A program made the translations under genes and the position numbers. The notes under the pieces are model-generated. The model did not search any database and was not told the DNA's origin. It worked only from the letters and a program-made list of their open reading frames with translations. A stretch of DNA of 64,000 nt from Cryptomeria japonica (taxonomy: Eukaryota > Streptophyta > Pinopsida > Cupressales > Cupressaceae), in assembly GCF_030272615.1 (NCBI RefSeq), contig NC_081413.1:609595209-609659208 (forward strand), written 5' to 3'. Below are positions 22,401-33,369 of the stretch, piece after piece (position 1 is the first letter of the stretch; each line of letters starts with the position of its first letter).

Positions 22401-22410
22401 TTTTATAGAG
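22401..22410 (-). promoter_or_regulatory. TATA box, minus strand
   Basis: Minus CTCTATAAAA followed by GGCAGGGGCC. It sits about 863 bp from the left end of the unit, almost the same distance as the TATA box at 52891-52900 from the end of the larger unit. Confidence 0.55.
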
Positions 22411-22734
22411 TTTACAATTTGAATCAAAGGCTAGGATTGATTGCATCCAACAGCTGCAGTCTGCCTTTTAGAAGCTTGGCAGCTTTAACCCATGCCTAGT
22501 TATCTTCAGTTGTCCTCCCAACCACTTTCTCAACTACCCACAACTGTTTGGCATCAATTCGGGTCAATTTGGTAGTTGGAAATAACTGACTTGTGTACCT
22601 GTTGTCATTTTGTGACACCCTTGGTCCATCAGTGAGAACCAATCAGAGATATGTTCCATGGACCAGCGCTGCCCCAGTTGATCAAGAAGAAAAGAAATGG
22701 AACTATGAAGTGTGAAGTGTTGCTACGCCGAAGG

Positions 22735-23350
22735 AGGTCCTTCCCCTGGCCTTTTCCTCTTTCCCCGGAACTCTGGAACCCTGAGGTTCCGAGGTTCTTC
22801 CCCTTTACCTTCTCCAGTTTTCTTTCCTCGAGGTTCCGAAGTTCCTTCCCTTTGCTGCCTCTCCCTTCTTTTCCAAGAACTTCGGAACCCCGAGGTTCTG
22901 AAGTTTCCCCTTCCCTTTTTTCTCTTTCCCAGAACTCCGAAACCCCGAGGTTCCGAAGTTCCTCTCTTTCTTTTTCTTTTCTTCTTCCCTTCCCCAGAAT
23001 TCCGAAACCCCAAGTATCTGAAGTTCCTTTCCCTTGCCAGTTTCCTGAAACTTCGGAACCCCGAGGTTCCAAAGTTCCCTCCTCTTCTTCTCCCTCTTCC
23101 CCGAAACTCCAGAACCCCGAGGTTCCCAAGTTCCTTCCCCCCTTGCCTTTTCTCTCTAGTTCCCCCGGAACTTCGGAGCCCCGAGGTTCCGAGGTTCCTT
23201 CCCTTCACCCCTTTTTCAATTCTCTGGAACTTCGGAACCCCGAGGTTCCAAAGTTCCCTGCTGCTCTCCTTTCTCCTTCCTGGGACCTCGAGATTCCAAA
23301 GTTCTTTCCTTGTCTTCCCCACTTTGGGAGCCCGAGCTCCTGAAGTCCCC
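22735..23350. repeat. Palindromic minisatellite, about 11 units
   Basis: Units centred on GGAACTTCGGAACCCCGAGG followed by TTCCGAAGTTCC recur about every 45-60 bp, separated by pyrimidine-rich spacers (CCTTCCC, CTTTTC). Each core is a near-perfect inverted repeat able to form a ~14-bp stem. Units lie near 22763, 22825, 22878, 22932, 22995, 23046, 23102, 23166, 23225, 23282 and 23330. Because the unit lacks stops, long frames are open on both strands, but these are by-products of the repeat. Confidence 0.88.
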
Positions 23351-24799
23351 AGACTTCTTTCCAACTGGCGACATTTCTGGATGGCGTGATCGACACTCAA
23401 GGCTTTAAATGTTCCGACAATTTTGATGACTTATGCACTTTCTTTTGTGGAGCCATAGGGGTGCATTTAATGTTTTTTGGCAGGATTTCCATCAGGGGAG
23501 GTACGGGGCCATGCTTGTTGTGGTGACTTATGTCATGTCTGCATACTCTAACTTTGGAAGGTTAGTCAATCCACCTTCTCATGGTTGCCTTTTGTGGGTA
23601 TGGCTAGGTTGCTTACAAGTACTAAAGTCAAGTGCATGCACTTCCCTGCACTCCCAGACTAACATGCAGGGGTCATGATCACTCTTGTAACCATTTTTCT
23701 ATATAAGGCTTTTAAGCCTCATTGTAAAGGGTTCTCTCCCTGCTGCCTTGAGTTTCCCTATGCTCTTTCTCTTCTCTTGAAGACTTGTAATTATTTTTGC
23801 ATTTCTGCAATTGTAAGTTTGGCTTTTGGCCTTTGAATGAATTGAAATTACATTCTTGCCTTCCTTCAACTTATGCATGTTGTGTATATTTTCTTACCTT
23901 CATCATAAGTGTATGTTTTGTGGCTCTTCTCTCCATATATGCTGTTTTAACTTGTCTTTCTGAGTGTGACTTGTGGGAATCCTTCTCCCCTCTTGACACT
24001 TAACAAAATCTAGCCTCCATATATGCATTTGGGTCACTCATGCAACTGAAGTTTGTGCATCTCTTGGGTATTTCAGTTGATTCCTTGTGCCATTTCGGGT
24101 GGGGAGAGGAACAATCTCTTATCTTGGTGCATCACCTCCTTTGATTTTAAGCATTCTATCTTCCCTTTACCTCTGCAATTTGTTAGGATAGGCTTAGGAG
24201 TTAGTTATGAAGTGTTGAGTTGGTTCAACACCTGCACCTAGATTGAGAAGGAAGCCGGCCTTCTCCGGAGATTCAACCCCCTTGCCCAAGGTCCCACATT
24301 TCGAGGTTGTCTCCATGTTTCACAAGGTTGTTGAGTTGATAGCTCAACTAACAGTACCCCTTGCCTTAAATACATTAGACGGGGCCCACAGGCAGTCTTT
24401 TTACAATAAAGTAGTTCAGTCCTACAATTGATTTTCTAGAATTAATTCCAGCTGTGTATTTTTGAGAATGCATACACTTGTAGCATTCTGAGTGTTGTTT
24501 GTCTTCAATCTTGCTGGTGTACTTCAACTTTGCGGTTCAGTGGTGGTGCGTTTCCCTGTAATTGCCGTTTTTATCTTGCGCTTTGCATCTTTTCTTCTCG
24601 GCCTCGAATGTGGTCATGTCCTTGATCTGTACCTTAGGTTTAGATTTTTCCAATGTCATCGATCTGCAAACATTCGATTTCAACCCGAGTTAATCACTTT
24701 GAAAAATTTAATAAATAAGTGTCGAAAAGACACTCAGCAACTTTGGTTTAACTGGGCCTTCGGATTAAACATGCGATCTTTAATTTAATGCTTCCTTTG

Positions 24800-25720
24800 C
24801 AAATGGGAAACTCGAGAATTCTAGACGATTAGTGTGATTTTCTTTTTACTTTGTCATTTCACACAAAATCGCCGAGCTAACGTCTTTTATTTGCTTAAAT
24901 TACCAAACATTCTAAAATGTCCCTATGAAATTTGGCTATTTTGAAAGAATAAAAAAAACTCTCATTCAACTCGGCATTTTCCATTAAAATATGTGATTTT
25001 TGGCATCTTGCAAAAAACAATTTTTTGTCAAACTTCAGAAATTCGAGCTTTAAGGGGGAAATGCACGAGCTTCTATTTCAAACACCCTCCTTTCTTTCTT
25101 ACCTTGCAAACACGAGATTTTGAGCAAAATAGCGCGATTCTTTCTCAGAAGGCTTTGCGCTTTGAGGGATTTGCACGACTTTGGTTTAGGGCCGAATTTC
25201 AATCCTTTTTACAAAGTAAACTTGGCCCATAGGATGAAAATCACGATTTTTATATGAACTATGCAAGTTTATTAGCAAGGCATCGAACCCCCCCCCTTTT
25301 TTTAAATGCCCTCATGAAATTCGGGATTTTGAAGGGAAAAGAGCGAACTTTAACCCCTTACGAATTCAGTCTCTTGTCCTAAAATGTGCGACTTTTTTTT
25401 TTTTTGTTTTACTTTGCTCGCCAAACTTCGACTATTTAGCCTAAAATAGGGGATTTTAATTTTACGTTGAGCGTTGCTTCGTGTTGGGTGCGAATCTATT
25501 AAGGGAGCTTGGCAATATTCTCACGTTGGAAGGAGACTGGGATTCTCAAGGAAAAATACGCGATTTTAAGATGCCCTCCACATTTAACTTGCAAACTCGG
25601 GATTTTAGACTAGAATGTGTGACTTTGCTCAACTTGGCTCGACAATTTTAGCAAAAATGAGCGAACTCTAGACGCATGATTTGGCTTTGGAATGAATCTC
25701 AGGGTTTAAGGATGAAATGC
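24800..25720. repeat. Degenerate tandem motif array (GATTTT...GCGA)
   Basis: A loose motif recurs about every 50-70 bp: an (A/G)CTCG or ACTTCG word, then GGGATTTT/GAGATTTT, then AAAATRNGCGATTTT/GCGAACTTT. Examples lie near 25117, 25150, 25320, 25345, 25440, 25550 and 25600. Strongly diverged, no coding frame. It occupies the same relative position as the arrays at 50330-50900 and 57143-58867. Confidence 0.5.
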
Positions 25721-25822
25721 AAATGTGATTTCAAATCTTGGGCTTCTATCTCACGAAGTAGACAAAGGGCGAAACTAGGGGTCCCTTGTCTTAGACGAGG
25801 TGTGAGTGTAGAAGGCACAACA

Positions 25823-25827
25823 AGTAT
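25823..25827. other. Target-site duplication (right) of the 4.28-kb unit
   Basis: AGTAT, identical to 21537-21541. Confidence 0.75.
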
Positions 25828-27759
25828 TTTAACACTTTATTCAATTTGTAATTCCAAAAAGGGCTTTTTGGATATAACTTAAAGTATTTTTTAAATACTT
25901 GAAGGTAAAGCAAACTAAATAGGAAAAAAGAAATAGAGGGCCCAAAGTGGGCACTTGAGAGGTCAACGCTCACATCAACATATCCATTTTTATCATTTTG
26001 ATTATTCCTTTCAATTTGGGGTGTGAAGAATTCAAGGATGGAAACCCTTATGTTGGAGATCCAAACGACAAAAACCCTCTTTGTTTTCTATTGTTGGATT
26101 TGGGGATGAAAACCCTTATATTAATTGAGGCAATTCTACTCAAAAGTTGCATTTAGGCCATTGATTGCAGTTGCTCGATTCACATTTGCAAGTAAATTGT
26201 GTGGTATTCAAATTAGCATTTTTTCTAATTTTCAGTTATTATTGTTGAATTTAGCATTCATGCATCATCAATCAGCATTAAGTGCTTTCCCAGCAGTATA
26301 TTTTATTTTATTTGTTGACCAGCATACGCCTAGTTTTATTCCCAGCCACACCCCATATAAGAAGAGAATTGGTTTAAGGCTGGCACAACCTTATAGCTTT
26401 GGAGTGCAGCTTGTGGAAATTAGATAGCAACCTTAAAAATATATTTTGGGAGCTCCCATACACTTTCTAGACAGAATTTAAAATGCTGAAATAGTGGTTG
26501 CAGATTATTGAAAGTACCACCATAATATTCTGTGATAACTGGAATTTGCCCATAACTGGGTAATTAGCATAATCTTGTTGATAATATTTTAGAAATTCTG
26601 ATTTTTCTGACATAAGAAAAAATGCTAGTACTTTCTCATATTGGCCAACATTAAAGAAGATTTAATATTGCACAAATAATGCAATTTGGATGCATAGGAT
26701 TTCCAAATATTCTAATTGTCAGATCTGAACATAACAATCAGTGTTTACATCCGTTGTTCCTTTAAACATCTGTTATAGATCTACTATCACACTTGGTTAT
26801 TTTTGGCATGTAAGATTCAGGTCTGCTGATAAAGTTAATTAATATTGCATTTTAGGGTTTTTCCAAAGTACATATCAGCTTGTGAGGGTTTAAATTTGTT
26901 TTTTGGAGATGCACATATGCTCGACAAGGGTTTACAATTAACATTCATCGCTGATCAACATTAATCTCAGTCACATTTTGCAATCTACAATTGGGCATTT
27001 GGTTGTCATTCATCATTTCAGCTTGCTCATTGTTGAAATTTCATCTATTTCCTAAGGTTGTCCAATTGGGGACATTACAGTCTAAACCCAAAAGGAATGC
27101 CATGTATATCTTGCTGGCAATTTGACTTCCTCAACAATGAATTTGAAGCAATTAGATGTCTACTTCACTATAGGAAAAAATAGAAAGATGCATTAGAATG
27201 CTCAGGCTTCCAAACATTTTTCCCTCCATACCAAGCATCATGGCGATTCAACCACCAGGGATCACATCACCACCCTTTCATAAACCTACTCCATCTCACT
27301 TAAATGCCTAGCGAGTTGCTTAGGAAAAAGAATTTATTGCTGAAGTAAAATTGGCAATCGTTCCAACCTCTTTCAAGGCCCTACTTAGGGAACAAATGTC
27401 TGACTTATATTTATGATGGTCAAAGACTTTTTGTATAACCTTTCTCTATTGGTCATCCTATTAACCACTAGAATAGCTATGTTTTGCATTTTGTTGGTTG
27501 TATTTTATATGTCAACTACTGAAAAGCTATTGTGTGAAGCTTGTCGTATCTAGAAAGGCCACCTGATTTCTCTATAAAGATGAACTTGAAGTGTTATCGT
27601 TTCCTTTTTTAAGCTAGTTACATCCGATGGCCTTTTTGATCCTTGGTTCTTGTTTGCTTTTAAGGGGCAAAGGCTTTATGTAATATTCCCATGTCAATAA
27701 TATGAAACTCTTTTATCAAAAAAAAGTGCAGGGCTTGAAACAAAATTTGCAATTATATT
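25828..27759. other. No gene seen; LTR-start motif and a possible retroposed 3' end
   Basis: TGTAATGTCCCC lies on the minus strand at 27068-27079. The segment ending at about 27727 (CAATAATATGAAACTCTTTT, then ATC and eight A) resembles the 3' end of a LINE or processed transcript in + orientation, but no RT sequence precedes it. Confidence 0.35.
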
Positions 27760-27767
27760 ATCTCAGC

Positions 27768-28153
27768 CATAGTTGAAAAACTTGGACTTGGCAATGACTC
27801 GCCAAACACAAAATATTTACAAAACTCGAGGAAAAACTCGGCAACTTTATCGAACATTTGAAAGTATATTTTTTTAAATATTCTTCAAAAACACACATAT
27901 ATATAAATTTAATGTCATTAAATTTATTTTTTAATTATATTAGAATAAAAATATATTAATAGAAAACTATTTAAGTCATAATAGTATTAATTTAACATCA
28001 TAGTATTAAAAATTCATGTCTCATAGTTCTAATTTTACATTTAAATACATTGGGTTTTTATATCTGCGAGTCTTTCTGCGAGTGACTTGGCTGAGCAAAT
28101 GACCCGCGAGTACTCGCGAGTCCTACAAGTACTCGCAGAGTTTTTAAACTATG
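27768..28153. mobile_element. hAT-type MITE (386 bp)
   Basis: Left end CATAGTTGAAAAACTTGG, complement of the right end CATAGTTTAAAAACTCTGCG: imperfect TIRs. Exact 8-bp TSD ATCTCAGC (27760-27767 and 28154-28161). The subterminal regions are rich in ACTCGC/GCGAGT words (ACCCGCGAGTACTCGCGAGT near the right end), as in the larger hAT elements. Interior AT-rich and non-coding. Confidence 0.85.
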
Positions 28154-28161
28154 ATCTCAGC

Positions 28162-28620
28162 AACTCCCCCCAAGATTTTTTTTAATAGCCGATAGTGGCA
28201 TGCTGTGATGATTAAGTTGTGGTGTTGTTGTTCTTGAAATCAAGGTTCAAAGTTCAAACCTCATTAGGGTGGTATTGTTGAATGTTTAAATGGGGATGAG
28301 GTCTCCCATTTGTGAGCTCACTCGTTCTGAAAGATCCCTGATGGATCTCTTTTACCAATCTGCTGTAATTTTTATTTATTTAAATTGATTTTTCCTGCTT
28401 ATTAATATTTTCTTTTAGAAATAGACAGAAGTTGCAGAAGGGTTGAATTCTTTTTGTATTTTGATGATTTTTCAACAAGTAAATAATGAAGTACAAGTAC
28501 ATGAACAAAGTACTGAAAATGAAGTTCATATACAGCCAAAACAAATTCGATTCAAGGCAGATTTCTGAATATAAAATCAAATATTTGACCAGATGAAGAT
28601 TTCCAATAATTTCAGGAAGA
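28162..28620. other. No gene seen
   Basis: AT-rich. The right half may be the weakly conserved end of the LTR at 28620-29747. Confidence 0.35.
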
Positions 28621-29747
28621 TTACAATCAGGAATAATTCCAACCTGGATGCTGAAAGAGTAACATAACTAGGAATGAAGTTGTGGCAAGATTCCAGCCCT
28701 CCAAGTGCTGCACGCGGGAAGGAAAGTGGCTGCCAGGTACAGCCGTACGGCTGCCAAGTACACCCAACTGGTTAGAAACCCCAAACCCCACGCTGAACTC
28801 TGTCAGAATTGCTGAACCTCCAGAAAGAATGCCGTACAATCTCCAAGATGCTAATAGCTGCAAACAAATCCAAACCACTGTATTGGGGGCTACGTCCCAA
28901 ACAGGCAAGGCATTGGGGTTGGCGTCCCAGATGCTGAAAAGCTCTTCCAGAGCCAAATCTCAAATCCAAGATGTAAAATGTGTAAAAGATAATAAGAATT
29001 AGGTCTCAACTTCCTTATAACACCTTCCCACTAAGCTCAAACCCTAAAAGTGACTCAATGGGGTGTTTAGGGTTAAAATGTTATATTTCTCATTTTAAGT
29101 TGTCAAGTGCATAGAAAATGACCTTTTTTCAAATATAAAGAAATCCGTTCACCGAAAGGATCTGAGTCAAAAGAGAAATATTTAGAAAAGTCCAAGACCT
29201 TTCCAACGAGCTATCACACCAAGGGATACGCATCCAGATGAGGCCAAAAACCCCTTATCACTCCAAAATGGCTATAAACATAGCCTTATTTAAATAATTA
29301 AACGCTAACTTAAGAAATATTTAAATATATTAAAAATATATCCCAAATAGCTGTAGAAGGCTCAAATGACTCCAAAAACCTAAAACGGAATTTGCCACCT
29401 GTCTGTGACTGAAGTCGGAAATCATGGATCAACTGGCAGTCTCATCCCTAAAATCTAGGGATGCTCCTAGAAACTAGGAAACACACCCAAATCTCCTGAA
29501 ACTGAAACCATCTAAAAGGTCATGAATAACCTCACGACTGGCAACTGTCACGACCTCCTAAAATTTAGGGATACCCCCTAAAATCTAGGAACTGCTCCAA
29601 ACTGGCTCCAAACTGCCTGTAAAGCCAAAATCCAATCACTATATGCACTGAATGAGTCCCAATCAACCTCTGCTAGCCTACGAGACTCCAATGATAGGCC
29701 AACTCCTCCGTCTCCGATGTCCACTCTAGAAAGGGGACATGACACGT
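28620..29747 (-). repeat. Diverged minus-strand LTR related to 31755-33271
   Basis: The minus strand starts TGTCATGTCCCC (29744-29733) and follows the order of the 31755 LTR: CCTAGTTTCTAGGAGCATCC, CCCTAGATTTTAGGGATG, AGGCTATG..TAGCCATTTTGGAG, GGCCTCATCTGG, and CTCTGGAAGAG..CTGGGACGC.AACCCC. Internal partner not found: a solo LTR or fragment. The minus frame at 28627-28956 reflects this LTR, not a gene. The left limit is approximate. Confidence 0.7.
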
Positions 29748-30421
29748 TCATAGCTCCGAGTTAAAAGCATTTACTCCTTTTAAAAAAATATGTTTTTTAA
29801 TATCTAAGTTTGTGCCAATTACATACTGATCAGCACACACTTCCATTGAGAAGAGGGGTGGGGGATCAGTATAAGACAATTTTTACTTTTTCAAACTAAC
29901 AACCACAATAATGTCAATTACACTTTATTCACATAAGATCTAACAATTAAGAGACACAAGGAGAACACAACGTGGAAACCCCTTCAAGAGAAAACCACAA
30001 CAAAATATTGCTTATAAAACTATTTTACAAACTTCGTAGGCACCAACTTACTGGAGACACCAATCCCCTTTTAAATAAAATAATTTGTAGACACCAACCC
30101 ACTAGAGACACCAGTCCCCACAACTGAGAACAAACTCAATAAGAGACACCAACCTCTCCAATATGAGGCACCAAGCTCAATCACAACAAAGTCTTCGTTT
30201 AAATCTAACCAATCTCAAATATTCCTTTAAATCTAATATAAATCACCTTTATGAACTTAGTAATACCTTTATTCTTCTTCTTCTAAACCTTAGTAGGTTC
30301 TTTCTTTTGCTTACCCATCCATGGTTTCCTCCTTTCTCTGTTTAAGTTCTATGAGACAACTTCTACAAAATCTTGCTTTATGCTCACAGTTGTTGCATTT
30401 GTTGCGTGACATTATAATCTA

Positions 30422-31250
30422 CTAATGGAGCAAATGAGCTTTAGTTCCTATTTGTCCACCCATAAGAATTTCAATTTTTGTTTTGACCATAATATATCTC
30501 AAATGTGCTCTACAATTTCCCGCCTTTTGACCAAAGTGATTGCATGAATAGCAATAACCATTAAAAGAATTTTGGAACTCGCTCATGTGCGCCTTCCTTG
30601 GAGGAAAGGACTTTCTGAATTCATCATTAATATCCTTTGGAGGAGTGTTTGTTTTCTGTGGGACTTGATTTTCCTTCTTGCTTTCCTTCTTTAATGGGAC
30701 TCTTGAGAGCATCTGCATAGCCTTTTGGCTTTTCTCCATTTATTTTCTTTGAGGATTGTGTAGCTTTTAATCTTGACCTTCCCAATAGCCAATACCAGTC
30801 TTATTGTAAGTTGGCCTTTGGCTATTGTTAGTATCATCTAACATTTCTGTACTCTTCTCATTCTTCAAGCTTTTGTTCAATTGAGCATTTGTTCTCTTTG
30901 ATTCCTTCCTTAAGGAAACAATTTCTGACTCTAGCATTTTGCAATTTTCCTTTTGCTTCTCACTTCTTCCTCCATTCTTTTTGCCTCCTCAATTTGAGTT
31001 TTCAGATTGATAAGCATTTTATCCAAGTCCTCAAGGCTTTGTGATAATTTTGCCTTAGATTCACATTCCTCTTGAAGTTGTAACTACTACAAAATTTTCT
31101 TTCTAAGTTTCTTTATTTCACTTAGAATGCAAATTAGTTCTTCAAGTTAGAGTGAAAATTAGTTCTTCGAGATCTACGTCTCCTTCATCTTTGTCATATT
31201 ATTCTTCTTCTAAATCCATCTCTACTATTTCTTTTGTAATATGCAGCCTT
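30422..31250 (-). pseudogene. copia gag remnant with a damaged CCHC knuckle
   Basis: Minus strand. From about 31230 a Glu/Lys-rich coiled-coil part (DKDEGDVDLEEL, EECESKAKLSQSLEDLDKML, LKTQIEEAKRMEEEV) with several stops is followed by a block equivalent to the copia gag signature EMLDD...QRPTYNKTGIGY. The last frame (30739-30422) holds a zinc knuckle CYSCNHFGQKAGNC, in which the usual His is Gln, so zinc binding is probably lost. No protease or pol follows on the left. Flanking 29920-30200 has LTR/UTR-like sequence with repeated GAGACACCA words. It is a fragment of a minus-oriented copia element. Confidence 0.7.
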
Positions 31251-31259
31251 ATTTTGGTA

Positions 31260-31749
31260 CTAATTTTGCAACTTTCTAACTAACTACTTAATGAACTAAT
31301 CGTCAGCAATAATGACAAACACTTGCACTCATTGATTGTTTGCCATATTTTGCATTTTGTCCACATGAGCATTTTGTTAAAACAGTTCATATGCAGGTGT
31401 TTTTAGAAAAAAAAATTCTATGTCCTTGATATATTGTTGTTTGTAGTTTGATATAAGTAAATTGCAAATACATTGGTCTGCAAATTATAATTCAAATTGC
31501 AAACCATAACAAATTATTCCCTTGGAATTATTAAGAAACATTTTACTTCATTTGCTGTACAACATAAACCAAAGAAGCAAACTTACAATCTATTCATAAA
31601 CATTGACCTGTTTCAAGTGTATCAGCAAATCTGCTAGAATAATCCCTGTTTACTCCTCATGTATGCCCAAAAGTGGTCAATTCAACATATTAGATAGCCA
31701 CGTACCTAAATGGATTGCTAAGAACTTGGAAAGTTGTGTCCCAAGCTCG
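31260..31749. other. No gene seen
   Basis: AT-rich sequence between the gag remnant and the 31755 element. Confidence 0.4.
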
Positions 31750-31754
31750 CCAAG
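31750..31754. other. Target-site duplication (left)
   Basis: CCAAG, repeated at 36840-36844. Confidence 0.9.
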
Positions 31755-33271
31755 TGTAATGTCCCCTTTTCCAGGTGACATGAGATGAGCAGGGGTTGAC
31801 CTACCATTCAAGTTCCTGTAGGTCAATGACATGGTTAGGGGACTCATTCTGAGGCTCATGGAGCTTTGCAGGGGCTCTATGAGCAATTTTGGACCTTCAG
31901 ACAACAGTTCTTATTTTTTAGGGAGAACTGACAGTTGACTGAATGACCACCTGGGGGACCAAGGAGTAGAGCAGGATCCGTTTGAGCAGTTACAGGTGTT
32001 TGGAGAGAGGTTCCTACTTTTTAGGGCGTTGTGGCAGTTTCCATATTTGAGGTTCCACGGGACCATACCATGGTTTCAGTTTCAAGAAGATTGGGTGTGT
32101 TTCCTAGTTTCTAGGAGCATCCCTAGATTTTAGGGATGGGACAGCTAGTTGGCCCATCTTGTCCGGCATCAGTCACAGATAGGTGACAAAGTCAGATTCA
32201 TGTTTGGTTGATTATTTTGGGCTATTATGGGATCTATGGAAATATTTTAATATATTTAAATATTTCCTAAGTTAACGATTAAATAAATTAAAATAAGGCT
32301 ATGTATATAGCCATTTTGGAGTAATAAGGGGTTTTTTGCTTCATCTGGTTTGATATGCCTATGCGTTATAGCTCGTTGGAAAGGTCTTGAACTTTGTTAC
32401 ATGATTCTCACCTCCCGGAGTCTTTTTGGATGCTTGAAGCTATTTATTCGCAATAAAGTGATATTTTTCTATAGTTTGACGCCATAACTGGGAAAGTGTC
32501 ACTTTAATTATAAAGCGCAAGCTTTATTATTCTTTAGGGTTCGACTTGCAAAGGGAAAGGAGGTATAAGGAGATGGAAACCTAATTGATAGCATCTTTGA
32601 TCATTTTTGAACTTGCGAATTTGGGAATTGCTCTGGAAGAGTGATTTTGGTCTGGGACGCAAACCCCAGGTCTGAGCTTGCTCGAACGTAGCCCTCAGCA
32701 GGAGTTGACAGTGGATTTATCCAGGATTGCACAAAGATTGTCAGAGGTAGAAGACAAATCTTCTTGACCTGAAGATTCAGCGTGCATATTGGGGGTTTCA
32801 ACAGAGCGGCTGGTCTATTTCAGCTGGCACGTGATTTGCAGCAGCTTCCACGCCTCCTTTGCAACCACGCCTTGTTTGTATGTTGGCTTGAAGGGTTGTA
32901 TTCAGCTTATTTGGTCTTCCTTGTTCGTTGCCAGTAATATTCCTCCATCTGGCTTCAATCCAAATTGAGAACAGCTCCAAATAAATGTATGGATTCTTGC
33001 TGAATACAAAACTAGGTTATTTGCCTGGTATGATTTGCAATATTTACAGATTGCTTAAGTGTTCTTACATATGAACATTGTTTACTGTTTTATTTCACAG
33101 TTGTTTCTATTTATCAATTACTTTACTTATAACATCAAAACCCAAAAAGAAACAATCCCTTTTTGCAACTTTTGTCTATTCTATAAGATCATCGGAAAAT
33201 TACAAAAATATAGTATGTTTAATTAAGAATTTACAGCAGCAACAACAAAAGGATCCATTTGGGATCTTTCA
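31755..33271 (+). repeat. 5' LTR (1,517 bp)
   Basis: Pairs with 35303-36839. Contains repeated (C)CTAC/ATTTTTTAGGG words and a palindromic GGCTATGTATATAGCC near 32297 that may include the TATA element. Confidence 0.93.
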
Positions 33272-33272
33272 G

Positions 33273-33284
33273 TGGTATTAGAGC
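33273..33284 (+). other. Primer-binding site
   Basis: TGGTATTAGAGC, one mismatch from the initiator tRNA-Met PBS, one base after the LTR. Confidence 0.88.
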
Positions 33285-33369
33285 ATAATGTTGCTAGCTT
33301 GTGGGGTGGTAATTGCATTCACTTGGTGTGATTGGATTTGGTTTTCAGTTGGACATAAAAAGAATCATC

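Larger units (their letters stand above)
21542..25822 (-). mobile_element. 4.28-kb LTR-like unit (possible giant solo LTR), no long ORF
   Basis: Starts TGTTGACATGG and ends GAAGGCACAACA on the + strand, with AGTAT on both sides. The right end keeps GGGGTCCC and GTGTGA upstream of CACAACA, as at 59306. The left end resembles 52044 (TGTTGAC, then CACAGAATA, TATCCT, TTACGTTT in the same order). A minus-strand TATA box lies 863 bp from the left end. Reading the minus strand, it would start at 25822, run through motif arrays (U3), reach the TATA box and end at 21542. There is no second LTR and no retroviral gene, hence solo LTR is the simplest reading. Confidence 0.6.

Noticed and set aside
22629-23400. 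Long open frames on both strands (up to 230 codons) with Pro/Ser/Arg-rich products
   Set aside because: They are produced by a stop-free palindromic minisatellite: several frames are open at once and the peptides simply repeat the unit.
28627-28956. 109-codon minus-strand ORF
   Set aside because: It coincides with the conserved part of an LTR related to 31755-33271 (CTGGAAGAG..CTGGGACGC) and has no domain.
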